Shown here: piece by piece, positions 7,325 through 15,230 of the stretch | How positions within the stretch are numbered: the stretch's first letter is position 1 | Layout: each line of letters begins with the position of its first letter | From: CAVRJC01 sp964505725 | Lineage (GTDB): Bacteria > Actinomycetota > Acidimicrobiia > IMCC26256 > DASPTH01 | Assembly (NCBI GenBank): GCA_964505725.1 | Contig: CAZDJK010000089.1 | Location: forward strand, 1-57,857 | Reading direction: 5' to 3' | DNA length: 57,857 bases | Notes under the pieces: generated by a model | Database searches by the model: none | What the model was told of the DNA's origin: nothing | The model's input: the letters and a program-made list of their open reading frames with translations, nothing else | Position numbers and translations under genes: made by a program

Positions 7325-7759
7325 TCAGGATGCAGAGCCCGACGCGGCCAGGCTGTCGGCTTCCTTGCGGGCGAGGATCGCGTCGAGCACCGCGTACTCT
7401 GCTTCCTGGACCGCGCCGTACGCGTAGTCCACTGCGAACTCAGCGTCTTCCTCGGCGCCGTATGCCCGCCGTTCTGCCGCTTTCACGTCGAGCTCCGCCT
7501 TCTTCTCGTCGACGTGCTTGCGCACCTTCGAGATGTGCTTGTTCCAGTCCCGTTGCATGTCGTTCCACGACTCCGACAGGATCTCCTTGTCGGTCTCGGC
7601 GTTCTTGCGAAGCTGTTCGGCGTGTGCCTGGGCCGACTCGCGGGCCTGCTTGACGGCCCCTTCGAGGTCCGCCCGGGCTTGCGCCTGCGCGGCCGCGGCA
7701 CGGTCCTCGACTTCTTTGGCTTTCGCGGCGAGCTTGGTCAGTTGGTCGGAGAGCGCCAT
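7325..7759 (-). CDS. Coiled-coil stress-cluster protein, paralogue 1
   Basis: A 144-residue, almost wholly helical, Ala/Glu/Lys/Arg-rich protein starting MALSDQLTKLAAKAKEVEDR, with a good ribosome site (AAAGGAG). It is a clear paralogue of the gene at 8840-9268. Both share the N-terminal MALSD-x-LTKLAA block, a heptad-like middle, and the C-terminal block AEFAV-x-YAY-x-AV-x-EAEYAVLDA ending in ADSLA. No enzyme motif is present. It may act as a soluble coiled-coil scaffold or membrane- or DNA-associated stress protein; that is inference. A DosR-like palindrome lies 81-96 bases upstream. It is the first gene of a pair with the HdeD-like gene. Confidence 0.75.
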   Translation of the reverse strand: MALSDQLTKLAAKAKEVEDRAAAAQAQARADLEGAVKQARESAQAHAEQLRKNAETDKEILSESWNDMQRDWNKHISKVRKHVDEKKAELDVKAAERRAYGAEEDAEFAVDYAYGAVQEAEYAVLDAILARKEADSLAASGSAS

Positions 7760-7839
7760 CCTTCGGCTCCTTTCCGTTCGGGTTGTTGCGGGAGGTGTCC
7801 CCGCAACAACGACGGTACGACGGTGCGGCCGGACGTACT

Positions 7840-7855
7840 AGGGGCCAAGGACCCA
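7840..7855. promoter_or_regulatory. DosR-like palindromic site 1 (AGGGGCCAAGGACCCA)
   Basis: It lies upstream of the coiled-coil gene starting at 7759, in a 242-base gene-free spacer. The halves GGGGCC and GGACCC are imperfect inverted repeats around AA. It matches the site at 13647-13662 at 12 of 16 positions. The GGG-x-C...G-x-CCC shape is that of DosR/DevR-type boxes. Confidence 0.5.
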
Positions 7856-8001
7856 AGACGGCCCCGTTGTCGGTTGCCGGGTCGGGCGTCCTGACTGCTA
7901 CTGCTCCGCTGTGGAGTTCCGGGTGAAGTCCCGAGCACCGGGAGGAGGCCGTGACTCGATGCACCCAGGGCGACGAGATGTGAGCGGGTCGAACTTGCAG
8001 C

Positions 8002-8820
8002 TCAACTCGTTGGGTTGACGATCAACAAGGGGCAGGTAGCGGTTTCGAGCATGTGGCGGGCAACGCCACTCGGAAGCCGCGCGTGGCGCCGGCTGCCGCC
8101 GAGCACCAGCAGCCGCGCGGGGAAACGACCGAGGTACTCCTCGAGGCCTCGTCCCGGTCCGATGGCGTCTTCGATCGCGAGCGTTGCGACCTGCGTGAGG
8201 CCGACGTCGCTGACGCGTTCGCGCATTGCAGCGAGATAGACCTCGGGATCGCCGGGCGGCCCGTGCATGCGTGTGTAGTGCTGTGGGCGTCGAAGATCTG
8301 CGAGGACAGGCTCGTACACGGTCACGATGCGAAGCCAGCCACCAAGGCGAAGCGCCCACGCCGTGGCGACCGCGAGCAATGGCTCCGGGTTCTCGACGCC
8401 GTCGACCGCGACCACGACCTCGGCTCCAAGCGTGCCAATCGACGTATTTCGCCCGGTCAGCACGAGCGGCCGCTGTGCTCGTTCGATGACCTGCGAACCG
8501 ACGGAATGCATGAACGTCGCGAGCGGCTCAACGCGATCATGCGACGCGAGGCACAACACGCTGCGTTCGTCGGCCGCGACGTCGAGCAAGGTCTTGACCG
8601 GGTCGGGATCGACGAGCACCTCGACCGCGGCCGCATCGATCCCGGCGCGCTTGGCATCGTCGTGCACGTGATCGTACGTCAACGAGAGCTCGGCATCGCT
8701 CTCAGCTACGCCGACGACGCGCGCTGCCGCGCCCGCGATGCTCGCGAGTTCCACAGCGATGGGGAGGGCGGTGGCCGCAAATTCCGATCCGTCGAGCGGG
8801 ACGACAACGTCGGTGAACAT
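8002..8820 (-). CDS. Universal stress protein with two Usp domains
   Basis: A 272-residue protein with two tandem UspA-like domains. Domain 1 is about residues 1-142 (MFTDVVVPLDGSEFAATALP, ending VGSQVIERAQRPLVLTG). Domain 2 is about 148-272 (EVVVAVDGVENPEPLLA, ending LGGSRRHARLPSGVARHMLE and TATCPLLIVNP). The C-terminal domain has an ATP-loop-like G-x2-RR...G-x-VARH arrangement, so nucleotide binding is plausible; domain 1 has SHDRVEPLATFMHSVGSQV in that place. The start at 8820 follows AAGGAG. It lies between the two coiled-coil paralogues on the same strand, 19 bases from the upstream one. Double-domain Usp proteins are typical members of actinobacterial hypoxia and dormancy regulons. Confidence 0.9.
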   Translation of the reverse strand: MFTDVVVPLDGSEFAATALPIAVELASIAGAAARVVGVAESDAELSLTYDHVHDDAKRAGIDAAAVEVLVDPDPVKTLLDVAADERSVLCLASHDRVEPLATFMHSVGSQVIERAQRPLVLTGRNTSIGTLGAEVVVAVDGVENPEPLLAVATAWALRLGGWLRIVTVYEPVLADLRRPQHYTRMHGPPGDPEVYLAAMRERVSDVGLTQVATLAIEDAIGPGRGLEEYLGRFPARLLVLGGSRRHARLPSGVARHMLETATCPLLIVNPTS

Positions 8821-8839
8821 CGCAACTCCTTCGGAGCCT

Positions 8840-9268
8840 TCAGCTCCGCGACTTCGCCAGGCTGTCGGCGTTCATCCTCGCCAGCGTCGCGTCGAGCACG
8901 GCGTACTCGGCTTCCTCGACCGCCCAGTACGCGTAGCGGACGGCGAACTCGGCGTCTTCCGCAGCGGACTCGGCCGTTCGCTGCGCCGCCTTGAGGTCGT
9001 GCTCGGCCTTCGCCAAGTCGATCTCGCGGCGAATCGACGCGATCTGTTCGTCCCAGCTCTTCTGCACGTCGCCCCACCACTGCGCGACCTTGCCTTGGTT
9101 CTTCTCGGCGATCTGTCGCAGCTGTTCCATTTGCTTCTCGAGTGAGTCGCGTGCGCGCTGCACGTCGTCCTGCAACTTCTCGCGCGCTTCCTTCTGTGCG
9201 GCAGCGGCGCGATCTTCTGCTTGTTTGGCTCGGGCTGCGAGCTTGGTGAGATCGTCGGACAGGGCCAT
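8840..9268 (-). CDS. Coiled-coil stress-cluster protein, paralogue 2
   Basis: A 142-residue helical protein starting MALSDDLTKLAARAKQAEDR after a GAGGAG ribosome site. It is paralogous to 7325-7759 along the whole length. The middle differs most (EKNQGKVAQWWGDVQKSWDE here). The C-terminal YAYWAVEEAEYAVLDATLAR block is strongly kept. It is immediately upstream of the Usp gene (19-base gap) and so probably co-transcribed with it. A DosR-like site lies 98-113 bases upstream. I do not recognise a named family; the pairing with Usp in a stress cluster is the main clue to its role. Confidence 0.75.
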   Translation of the reverse strand: MALSDDLTKLAARAKQAEDRAAAAQKEAREKLQDDVQRARDSLEKQMEQLRQIAEKNQGKVAQWWGDVQKSWDEQIASIRREIDLAKAEHDLKAAQRTAESAAEDAEFAVRYAYWAVEEAEYAVLDATLARMNADSLAKSRS

Positions 9269-9365
9269 GGCAGACTCCTCTCGGTCGTCAAGCTGGGGGA
9301 TTCGCGCGAAGACACGAGGTGCCCCGAACCGCCCTCCAGGATCGCCGACGGGCTTCGGATGTTCC

Positions 9366-9381
9366 AGTGCCGAAGGGCCCT
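9366..9381. promoter_or_regulatory. DosR-like palindromic site 2 (AGTGCCGAAGGGCCCT)
   Basis: It is in the 126-base spacer between the end of the diacylglycerol-kinase-like gene and the start of coiled-coil paralogue 2 (both minus strand). It matches the 13647-13662 site at 14 of 16 positions, including the central CCGAAGG. Its position fits control of the coiled-coil/Usp pair. Confidence 0.5.
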
Positions 9382-9394
9382 ATTCGCGCGGTCG

Positions 9395-10750
9395 TCAAAC
9401 GTGGAGCTCGCCGGCGACGAGGCCGCTCGGCCGTCCCCGGACGATCCGGCTCAGGCCGAGGAAGGTCGACCGTCCCCAGCCCGGACGCAACGCCGCGGGT
9501 GACAGGCCGGCATGATGTGGAGCGATGCGCACGGCCAAGGCGCGCGGACGCGACACGAAGCGTAACGGCGGGACGAGTTCGACTGCTTCACCATCGATGC
9601 CGGCGCGCACGACGGCGCCCGACATCACCTCGAACTGCGCGAGGTTCGCGGTCTGCCAACCGGTGAAGCGGTCGACGTGGCGTGCCGCGTCGGCCGCGAC
9701 GAAGCGTTTCACCTCCGCCGGACTCGCGAGAGAGAGGACCGCCGTTCCGAGCACGCCGCGATCGAGTCGAGCGCGGGTCCCGAAGCCGGCGAGACTTTCC
9801 AGGCGGTATGGGTTGTTCGAGACGATCACGATCTGCGGATCCTCGATCGCCACGCCGTTCGGCGTGCGCACGTGCAGCCTCGACGGTTGGGCGTCGGGGC
9901 CCAGCAACGTCGGCAGCATCCTCGCCGCAGTTCGCAGCTTGGCGTCGCGGTACTCGTCCGACGCGACGATCTGCGCGTAGACGCCGAGCGACACGTTGTT
10001 GACGAACGCACGGCCGTTGACGTCGGCGAGATCGATGCGGGCCTGACGCGCGTCCGCATACGCATCGAGCGATCCCGGGAGGTCGTCGCGGTCCACACCG
10101 AGATCCAGTGCGAAGTGGTTGCGCGTGCCGGCGGGCACGCACACGAACGGAAGGTCGTGCGCCGCCGCGACCGCGGCGACGACCGCCTGCGAGCCGTCTC
10201 CGCCGGCCATCCCGAGGACGTCGGCGCCGCGAGCAACGGCGTCTTCGGCGAGGGCGCGCAGGTCGTCGCCCGGACCGAGCACAACAGCCTCGATGCCCCG
10301 GCGTCCACATTCACCCTCGAGATCGCACTGCTCGACCTTGCCGCCGCCGGACTTCGGGTTCATCAACAGCACACCGTGGCGGGCGGGTGCCGCTGGGCGC
10401 CAGCGGTGTGCGACCGTGGCCCGGACCTCCCAGTCCAACGCCCGCCTCCCGGCGACGGTCGTGATCGCAATCGTCGCGACGACAAGCACCAGCTCGGTCG
10501 CGCGATGTCCGGACGCCACCAAGACCCCAGCGCCGGCAGCGACGATCGCGCCACCGAGCACGCCGACCCAGCCGCGCCAGCGCGGACGCGTCGAGCCGAC
10601 CCAGGTCAAGGGAACGCCGACGCCGACCGCGACGAGCGCCACGAGCCCCGGCAGTGGATCGTCGACGACGACGAGCAACATCTCGACCGCGAGCGCGACA
10701 TAGCCGAGCAGTGCCACCGTCGCCGCAACCTGGGCGCGAACGGGCGGCAC
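9395..10750 (-). CDS. Diacylglycerol kinase-like lipid kinase with N-terminal membrane region
   Basis: A 451-residue protein. Residues 1-115 hold about four membrane helices. From about 135 a DAGK/LCB5-type catalytic domain begins, with the nucleotide loop LLMNPKSGGGK, the signature MAGGDGSQAVVAA (GGDGS in place of the usual GGDGT) and CVPAGTRNHFALDLG. A C-terminal beta domain follows, with FVNNVSLGVYAQIV. It likely phosphorylates a membrane lipid such as diacylglycerol or a related alcohol at the cytoplasmic face; the substrate cannot be read from sequence. GTG 10750 is the start used. It follows the UbiB-like gene by 20 bases on the same strand, suggesting one transcript. Confidence 0.85.
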   Translation of the reverse strand: MPPVRAQVAATVALLGYVALAVEMLLVVVDDPLPGLVALVAVGVGVPLTWVGSTRPRWRGWVGVLGGAIVAAGAGVLVASGHRATELVLVVATIAITTVAGRRALDWEVRATVAHRWRPAAPARHGVLLMNPKSGGGKVEQCDLEGECGRRGIEAVVLGPGDDLRALAEDAVARGADVLGMAGGDGSQAVVAAVAAAHDLPFVCVPAGTRNHFALDLGVDRDDLPGSLDAYADARQARIDLADVNGRAFVNNVSLGVYAQIVASDEYRDAKLRTAARMLPTLLGPDAQPSRLHVRTPNGVAIEDPQIVIVSNNPYRLESLAGFGTRARLDRGVLGTAVLSLASPAEVKRFVAADAARHVDRFTGWQTANLAQFEVMSGAVVRAGIDGEAVELVPPLRFVSRPRALAVRIAPHHAGLSPAALRPGWGRSTFLGLSRIVRGRPSGLVAGELHV

Positions 10751-10770
10751 CTCCGAGGACCCGAGGCCGT

Positions 10771-12480
10771 TCAGGGCCTGGCGCCTCGTCGCCGCAGTTC
10801 GGCGAGCTCATGCGCCCGGCTCACCCACGTCTTGCGTTCGCGCCGGCGCCGGACCAGCCGCTGCCAGGTGAGCACCCCGACGCCGGCGGTCACCAGACCC
10901 GGTATCGAGATCGGCCCCACCATCGGGCCGGCGCGACGCGAGATCAGCTGCGCCGACGCCAGCACCGACGCGGCCGCAACCAGCCCGTCGACGAGATGAT
11001 CGACGGTGCCCTCGGCGTCGTGGACCCGGAAGTCGATCGCGAGCTTGCCGGCCCGGATCTGTTGGACGATCTCCTCGATGTCGCCCGGCAGTGATGCAGC
11101 CAGGCGATCCCACCCACGAACTGTTCGGCCCGCGTGGCGAGCGAGGCGGCGTGGGTCGAACCGCTCGGCGAGCAGCTTCTTCATGTACGGCTGGAGCAAC
11201 TCCGCGACGCGCACTTCGGTGCCGAGGTCGCGACCGATTCCCTGGAGCTCCAACATGACCCGGAACAGCAACGACAAGTCGGCCGGCAACACCAGCCCGT
11301 TGTCGTGCAGGAGTTGCATGCCCGAGTTGATGATGGCGGTGACGTCGAGGTGCCCGACCCCGATGAGCAGATACCGGTTCAGCCAGGTGTCGATCTGCGA
11401 ACGCAGCCTGTTCATGTCGACGGTCGGCGGCGGTGTCGTGATCTCGACGACGACGTCGATGAAGCCGTCGAGATCGTGGGTTCCCGCGGCAATGACCAAG
11501 TCCTCGAGCTGGCGCTTCCGCATCCCAGAGATCCGCCCGACGTCCCCGAAGTCGAGGATCGCGATGTGCGAACCGTCCGGGAGCAGCAGGTTCCCGGGTT
11601 GGGGGTCGGCGTGGTACAGCGAGTCCCGGAAGATCATCTCGAGGTACACATTGGCGGCCCTGCGCACGAGCGCCTCGACGTCCCAACCGATTGCCTCGAC
11701 ACCCGCACGATCGGTGAACGAAGCGCCCGAGATGAGGCTCATCGTGAGCACGCGCCGCCGTGACAGCTCGGGATACGGCGTCGGAATGACGATGTCGGTT
11801 TCGTGGGCGAAGTTCAGCGTGAAGCGCTGGAGGTTCCGCAGCTCCTGCGAGAGGTCGATGGCGTCGTGCAGCATCTGCGAGAACTCGCTGACGATCACCG
11901 TGGGACGCAACTGCGCGAGCCCCGGGTCCTGCTGTTCGAGATACGCCGCGATCGCTTCCATCAGCTCGAGATCCTCGAGCACGCGATGCTCGACGCCGTC
12001 GTGGAGCACCTTCACCGCGACCGCGGTCCCGTCGTGCAGCGTCGCCCGGTGGACCTGCGCCACAGATCCAGATGCCATGGGTTCCGGTTCGAACGCGCCG
12101 TACAGATCCGACACTGCCGCGCCGAGCTCGCGTTCCACCAGCGCCTGGGCGACACCCGGAGCGCCCGCGGGCACCGTCGCCTGCAGCTTCGTCAGCTCCT
12201 CGGCGACGTCGTCGCCCACGAGATCCGGACGCAAGCTCAACATCTGCCCGAACTTCACCCACGTCGTACCCAGCTCCGTCAACGCGCGCCGCAACCGCTC
12301 ACCATCGGACATCGCGACAATCTGAGGGTCGACGCGATCCACGAGCCGTTGCATGACGCGCGCGCCGACGAGCCCGCTCCCGCGCTGTACCCACGCCGCA
12401 AACCCATACTTCGCGAGCACCTCGGCGATTTCGTCGAGTCGCGCGCGATGCCTCACCAACGCGGCGGGCAATCCGGGCAT
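10771..12480 (-). CDS. ABC1/AarF/UbiB-family atypical kinase
   Basis: A 569-residue UbiB-type protein kinase-like ATPase. It has the family KxGQ motif (WVKFGQMLSLRPD, Lys near 76), an alanine-rich-loop equivalent (ASGSVAQVHRA), the lysine motif TAVAVKVLHDG, and the catalytic motifs YHADPQPGNLLL and IAILDFGDVGR. The C-terminal 100 residues end in two membrane-helix candidates and a basic tail. Known members support quinone biosynthesis or lipid homeostasis in membranes; in actinobacteria the role is usually unassigned. ATG 12480 is preferred over GTG 12483 because of GAGAGGAGCGAG upstream. It is probably co-transcribed with the lipid kinase downstream. Confidence 0.88.
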   Translation of the reverse strand: MPGLPAALVRHRARLDEIAEVLAKYGFAAWVQRGSGLVGARVMQRLVDRVDPQIVAMSDGERLRRALTELGTTWVKFGQMLSLRPDLVGDDVAEELTKLQATVPAGAPGVAQALVERELGAAVSDLYGAFEPEPMASGSVAQVHRATLHDGTAVAVKVLHDGVEHRVLEDLELMEAIAAYLEQQDPGLAQLRPTVIVSEFSQMLHDAIDLSQELRNLQRFTLNFAHETDIVIPTPYPELSRRRVLTMSLISGASFTDRAGVEAIGWDVEALVRRAANVYLEMIFRDSLYHADPQPGNLLLPDGSHIAILDFGDVGRISGMRKRQLEDLVIAAGTHDLDGFIDVVVEITTPPPTVDMNRLRSQIDTWLNRYLLIGVGHLDVTAIINSGMQLLHDNGLVLPADLSLLFRVMLELQGIGRDLGTEVRVAELLQPYMKKLLAERFDPRRLARHAGRTVRGWDRLAASLPGDIEEIVQQIRAGKLAIDFRVHDAEGTVDHLVDGLVAAASVLASAQLISRRAGPMVGPISIPGLVTAGVGVLTWQRLVRRRRERKTWVSRAHELAELRRRGARP

Positions 12481-12522
12481 CACTCGCTCCTCTCTCGTCG
12501 CCGGTCTCGATCACTGGCGCGC

Positions 12523-12933
12523 TCAGGTGTGGAAGAGCACCCTCTCCGGTGTGATGCGTAGCACCGTTCGCGCTTGTTCATCGAGCGTGGGGATCAACGT
12601 CGAGGGCTCGGGCCGGTCACTTCCGGTCAGGGCGGCGAAGACATCGGCGGTGAGCTCGGCGCGCTCGGGATCGCGGTCGATGCATTCGGCGGAGCCGTAG
12701 ACCACGAGCGCGGCGCGGCCGTCGGTCACAGTGAGACACACCCTCGGCTGCCGGCGCGCGTTGCGCCACTTGGCCGTGAACGCCTTGGCGGAGATCACGA
12801 TGCGGTCGTCGTCGTCGATTGCGTAGCCGACCATCGACTGCTGCGGCGAGCCATCGGCCCGTCCCGTCGCGAGCACCGCATACTGCTGCGCGGCGAGAAA
12901 GGCGCGTTCCTCTTCGTCCAGGATCGTCACCAT
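12523..12933 (-). CDS. Pyridoxamine 5'-phosphate oxidase-fold protein
   Basis: A 136-residue split-barrel flavin-binding protein (PPOX class, possibly F420- or FMN-dependent). The start MVTILDEEERAFLAAQQYAV is taken at 12933; the frame upstream is arginine-rich and overlaps the next gene. Features are VLATGRADGSPQQSMVGYAI (strand pair that binds cofactor), KWRNARRQPRVCLTVTD and VVYGSAECIDRDPERAEL. These are typical of small PPOX proteins that reduce or bind substrates with flavin or deazaflavin. The cofactor cannot be decided here. Members of this fold belong to DosR-type regulons, which agrees with the cluster. Confidence 0.82.
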   Translation of the reverse strand: MVTILDEEERAFLAAQQYAVLATGRADGSPQQSMVGYAIDDDDRIVISAKAFTAKWRNARRQPRVCLTVTDGRAALVVYGSAECIDRDPERAELTADVFAALTGSDRPEPSTLIPTLDEQARTVLRITPERVLFHT

Positions 12934-13000
12934 GAAGATCCTGATCCTTGGGTGGTGGTGTTGTCGACCGCGTGCGCTCGCGGCCGAGCACGCCGAGCGA

Positions 13001-13480
13001 TCATGCGCCTGTCGTCGGCGGTTCATCGCCGGCCGGCAACGAGCGCGCGTGCAATGTTGCGTGGATCTCCTGCGTCAAGGTGTGGATCACACGCGTCAGA
13101 TCAGTATTCAACCTCAACTCCGATTCGGCTGTGTGAAAGTCGTGATCGGCCTTTGCCTGTTGGAACGCTGCCTGCCGGTTCTGACCGATCAGCACGAACG
13201 TCGACAGGAAGATCGCCTCGAGCGAGACGACGAGCGTGAGGAATTGAAACGGGTAACGATCGGTGCCGAAGAGGCCGGTCGCGACCCACAACGCGAAGAT
13301 CGCCACGTGAAGCCACACGAACGACATCGAGCCGGCAAAGGCCGTGATCCGGTCGGCGAGGTGCAGCTGCCAGTCGGCGGCGCGCTTCTTCCACTGGTAG
13401 AGGACGACTGGTGAATGCTGTTCGTCATGAGGCTGGTACGACCGCCTCAGTTCGTGCACGTCCGGTTCGATTTTCGACAT
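13001..13480 (-). CDS. DUF1003 membrane protein
   Basis: A 159-residue protein with the DUF1003 layout. A soluble N-terminal part leads to ADRITAFAGSMSFVWLHVAI (first membrane helix), then FPFQFLTLVVS-like helix 2 (here YPFQFLTLVVSLEAIFLSTF), then the conserved QNRQAAFQQAKADHDF turn and a C-terminal helical tail. The start at 13480 follows GGGAGGCGCC. Function of the family is unknown. It is divergent from the HdeD-like gene at 13737, and the shared 256-base spacer holds a DosR-like site. Confidence 0.9.
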   Translation of the reverse strand: MSKIEPDVHELRRSYQPHDEQHSPVVLYQWKKRAADWQLHLADRITAFAGSMSFVWLHVAIFALWVATGLFGTDRYPFQFLTLVVSLEAIFLSTFVLIGQNRQAAFQQAKADHDFHTAESELRLNTDLTRVIHTLTQEIHATLHARSLPAGDEPPTTGA

Positions 13481-13646
13481 GGTCGCGGCGCCTCCCGGGG
13501 TTGGTTGGTTCGTCTGGCCTCCAAAGTGTCCCAGGTGTTGATCTCAGAACCCGCAGCCCGCATCCGACTGTTCCCCACCGGAGATCCGCTGGAGTGAACC
13601 GTCGGCACCGCCGGCGGGCGATGCTACGGCGCGCATCAACGAAACT

Positions 13647-13662
13647 AGGGCCGAAGGCCCCT
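13647..13662. promoter_or_regulatory. DosR-like palindromic site 3 (AGGGCCGAAGGCCCCT)
   Basis: It lies in the divergent spacer between DUF1003 (start 13480) and the HdeD-like gene (start 13737). Near-perfect dyad: AGGGCC and GCCCCT around GAAG. It is the best of the three related sites in this cluster and 75-90 bases from the HdeD start. Confidence 0.55.
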
Positions 13663-13736
13663 GCTCACGACATGCCAATACCATTACGCTCGCCCGGCGC
13701 GGTAAGGGGCGCGTTCTCGGAGGGGGAGGAAGCAAA

Positions 13737-14312
13737 ATGACCGCTGAAGGTGCGATGCGTGCAAGCCTGAGGGCCGCTTCTCGCTGGTAGTGGCTGTTCC
13801 TCGTGAGCGGCATCATCTGGCTGATGATCTCGCTGGTCGTGCTGCGCTTCACGACCACGTCGATCACGACGATCGGGATTCTCATCGGCGTCGTGTTCAC
13901 CGTCGCGACCATAGAAGAGTTCTTGATCGCCGGCTTGAGCTCAGGAGGCTGGACGGTCGTCCACATCATCCTCGGCATCTTCTTCATGTTCGGCGCGATC
14001 TGGGGATACGCCGACCCCAAGGACGCGTTCTGGGCGCTGGCTTCGGTACTCGGGTTCTTGCTCGTCGTCTACGGCACATTCGAAATCACCGAGTCGGTCA
14101 TGACGCGCGCCTTGAATCCGCTGTGGTGGCTTGGCCTCACGGCCGGCATCCTGTTGATCCTGCTCGGATTCTGGGCCGGGCAGCAGCTGCTCGTCGTCAA
14201 GGCGCAACTGCTGATCTTCTACGTGGGCCTCGCCGCGATGTTCCGCGGTTTCGCGCAGATAGTGACCGCGTTTCAGGTGCACGCCATTGGCGAGGACGCC
14301 AGCGGCGTCTGA
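13737..14312 (+). pseudogene. HdeD-like membrane protein with in-frame amber codon
   Basis: ATG at 13737 follows a very strong ribosome site (GGAGGGGGAGGA) and reads MTAEGAMRASLRAASRW, then TAG at 13788-13790, then WLFLVSGIIWLMISLVVL in the same frame to the stop at 14312. The 169-residue remainder has six hydrophobic segments with the HdeD/DUF308 pattern (GILIGVVFTVATIEEFLIAG, AIWGYADPKDAFWALASVLG). An internal GTG at 13803 could start the rest but lacks a clear ribosome site. This may be a recent nonsense mutation, an assembly base error (TGG or TAC to TAG), or readthrough. The membrane domain itself is intact. Confidence 0.75.
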
Positions 14313-14518
14313 GGTTCCGTCGCATCTGCCAGCAAGACGAGGCGTCGCAACCTCTGAAGGCGGCGCACCCCGAATGCCCGCGATGAGCTCGCAGGGCCAT
14401 TGAGGTCACGCCGAACGAACCGCCGCTGCATCCATCACGCGGATTGAGGTTCACCGGCGATGGTCGAGGCAGCCACGCTCCCACGCCGTCACACCCAGCA
14501 CCACGACCGACGGACCGA

Positions 14519-15018
14519 CCCTGACTCCCGCGCTCATCCGCCACTCCCTCGCCGGCGACCATGACGATCGCCCCTCCGATCGGTTCCGCCCTGCGATCTC
14601 GAATAGAGACACACTTCTCGGTGTCGCGCGCGACACTGAGGCGGGAGTCATCGATCCGCGTCTCGGGCGTCATTCCAATCGCGCACGGCGCTTCGGATGA
14701 ACCGTTCAAGTTCTTGTCGCGGGACGGCGATACGGCGTCCGAAGCGAACGCTCAGCAGCTCGCCGCGTTGCACAAGTTGGTACGCGAACGAGCGCGAGAT
14801 GCCGAGGCGTCGGGCGGCTTCCGGCACGGAGATCGTGTATGGCCCTTCGGAGTTGTTCATCGGGTCCTCCTTGGCTCACTGGACGGTCGCGCATACCAAG
14901 GACCTCACGCCCCCGCGTGTCGCGCCGCGAGAACGGTGCGCTGCGCGCCAGGGTGATCGTGGACACGATGGACGTCGCCGGGAGCGATGCCCCCGGACGC
15001 ACGTTGCTCCCGGCGGCT
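14519..15018. repeat. CCGGGAGTGATC-type repeats around the excisionase-like gene
   Basis: Four copies of the element repeat flank the gene at 14648-14860. They are an inverted ACTCCCG near 14524-14530, a direct GGCGGGAGTCATCG near 14640-14653 overlapping the gene's 3' end, a direct GCCGGGAGCGATGC at 14977-14990, and an inverted GCTCCCGGC at 15006-15014. The copy at 14977 sits in the longer phrase GACGTCGCCGGGAGCGATG, nearly repeated at 15898-15916. The rest of spacer 14313-14647 shows no gene. Confidence 0.5.
14648..14860 (-). CDS. Excisionase-family helix-turn-helix DNA-binding protein
   Basis: A 70-residue protein with the MerR/excisionase-type winged helix: TISVPEAARRLGISRSFAYQ, then LVQRGELLSVRFGRRIAVPR, then a C-terminal helix. 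It is the size and pattern of the helix_turn_helix 17/excisionase family. In element B it is the natural candidate for the recombination directionality factor, though this fold more often serves tyrosine integrases; a plain regulator of the element is the alternative. CCGGGAGTGATC-type repeats lie on both sides, which could be its binding sites. The ribosome site AAGGAGG precedes the ATG at 14860. Confidence 0.82.
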   Translation of the reverse strand: MNNSEGPYTISVPEAARRLGISRSFAYQLVQRGELLSVRFGRRIAVPRQELERFIRSAVRDWNDARDADR

Positions 15019-15055
15019 TCGGATCGGGCCCGAGATTGCACCCGGATGGACTGCC

Positions 15056-15079
15056 CTCGCCTCCGTTTGCGGAGGTGAG
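15056..15079. terminator. Hairpin with 10-bp stem (CTCGCCTCCG / CGGAGGTGAG)
   Basis: Stem halves 15056-15065 and 15070-15079 pair at all positions (one G-T wobble) around a TTTG loop. A TGTGTCTCTTCT stretch follows on the plus strand. It stands alone in the 370-base spacer 14861-15230 and could be a weak terminator or a protein site; no gene clearly ends at it. Confidence 0.4.
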
Positions 15080-15230
15080 AAGTGTGTCTCTTCTGAGATC
15101 GTGGGCGGCGAGGGGCTGGAGTGGTCGCGCGTCGGGATGCGCGAGGGGGAGCTCGGTGCGGTTGACGGCCTGGGATGAGCTGAGTTCGGAGGGCAGGCCT
15201 GGCCGTGTGTGATGGGCGAGGATGTGATCG

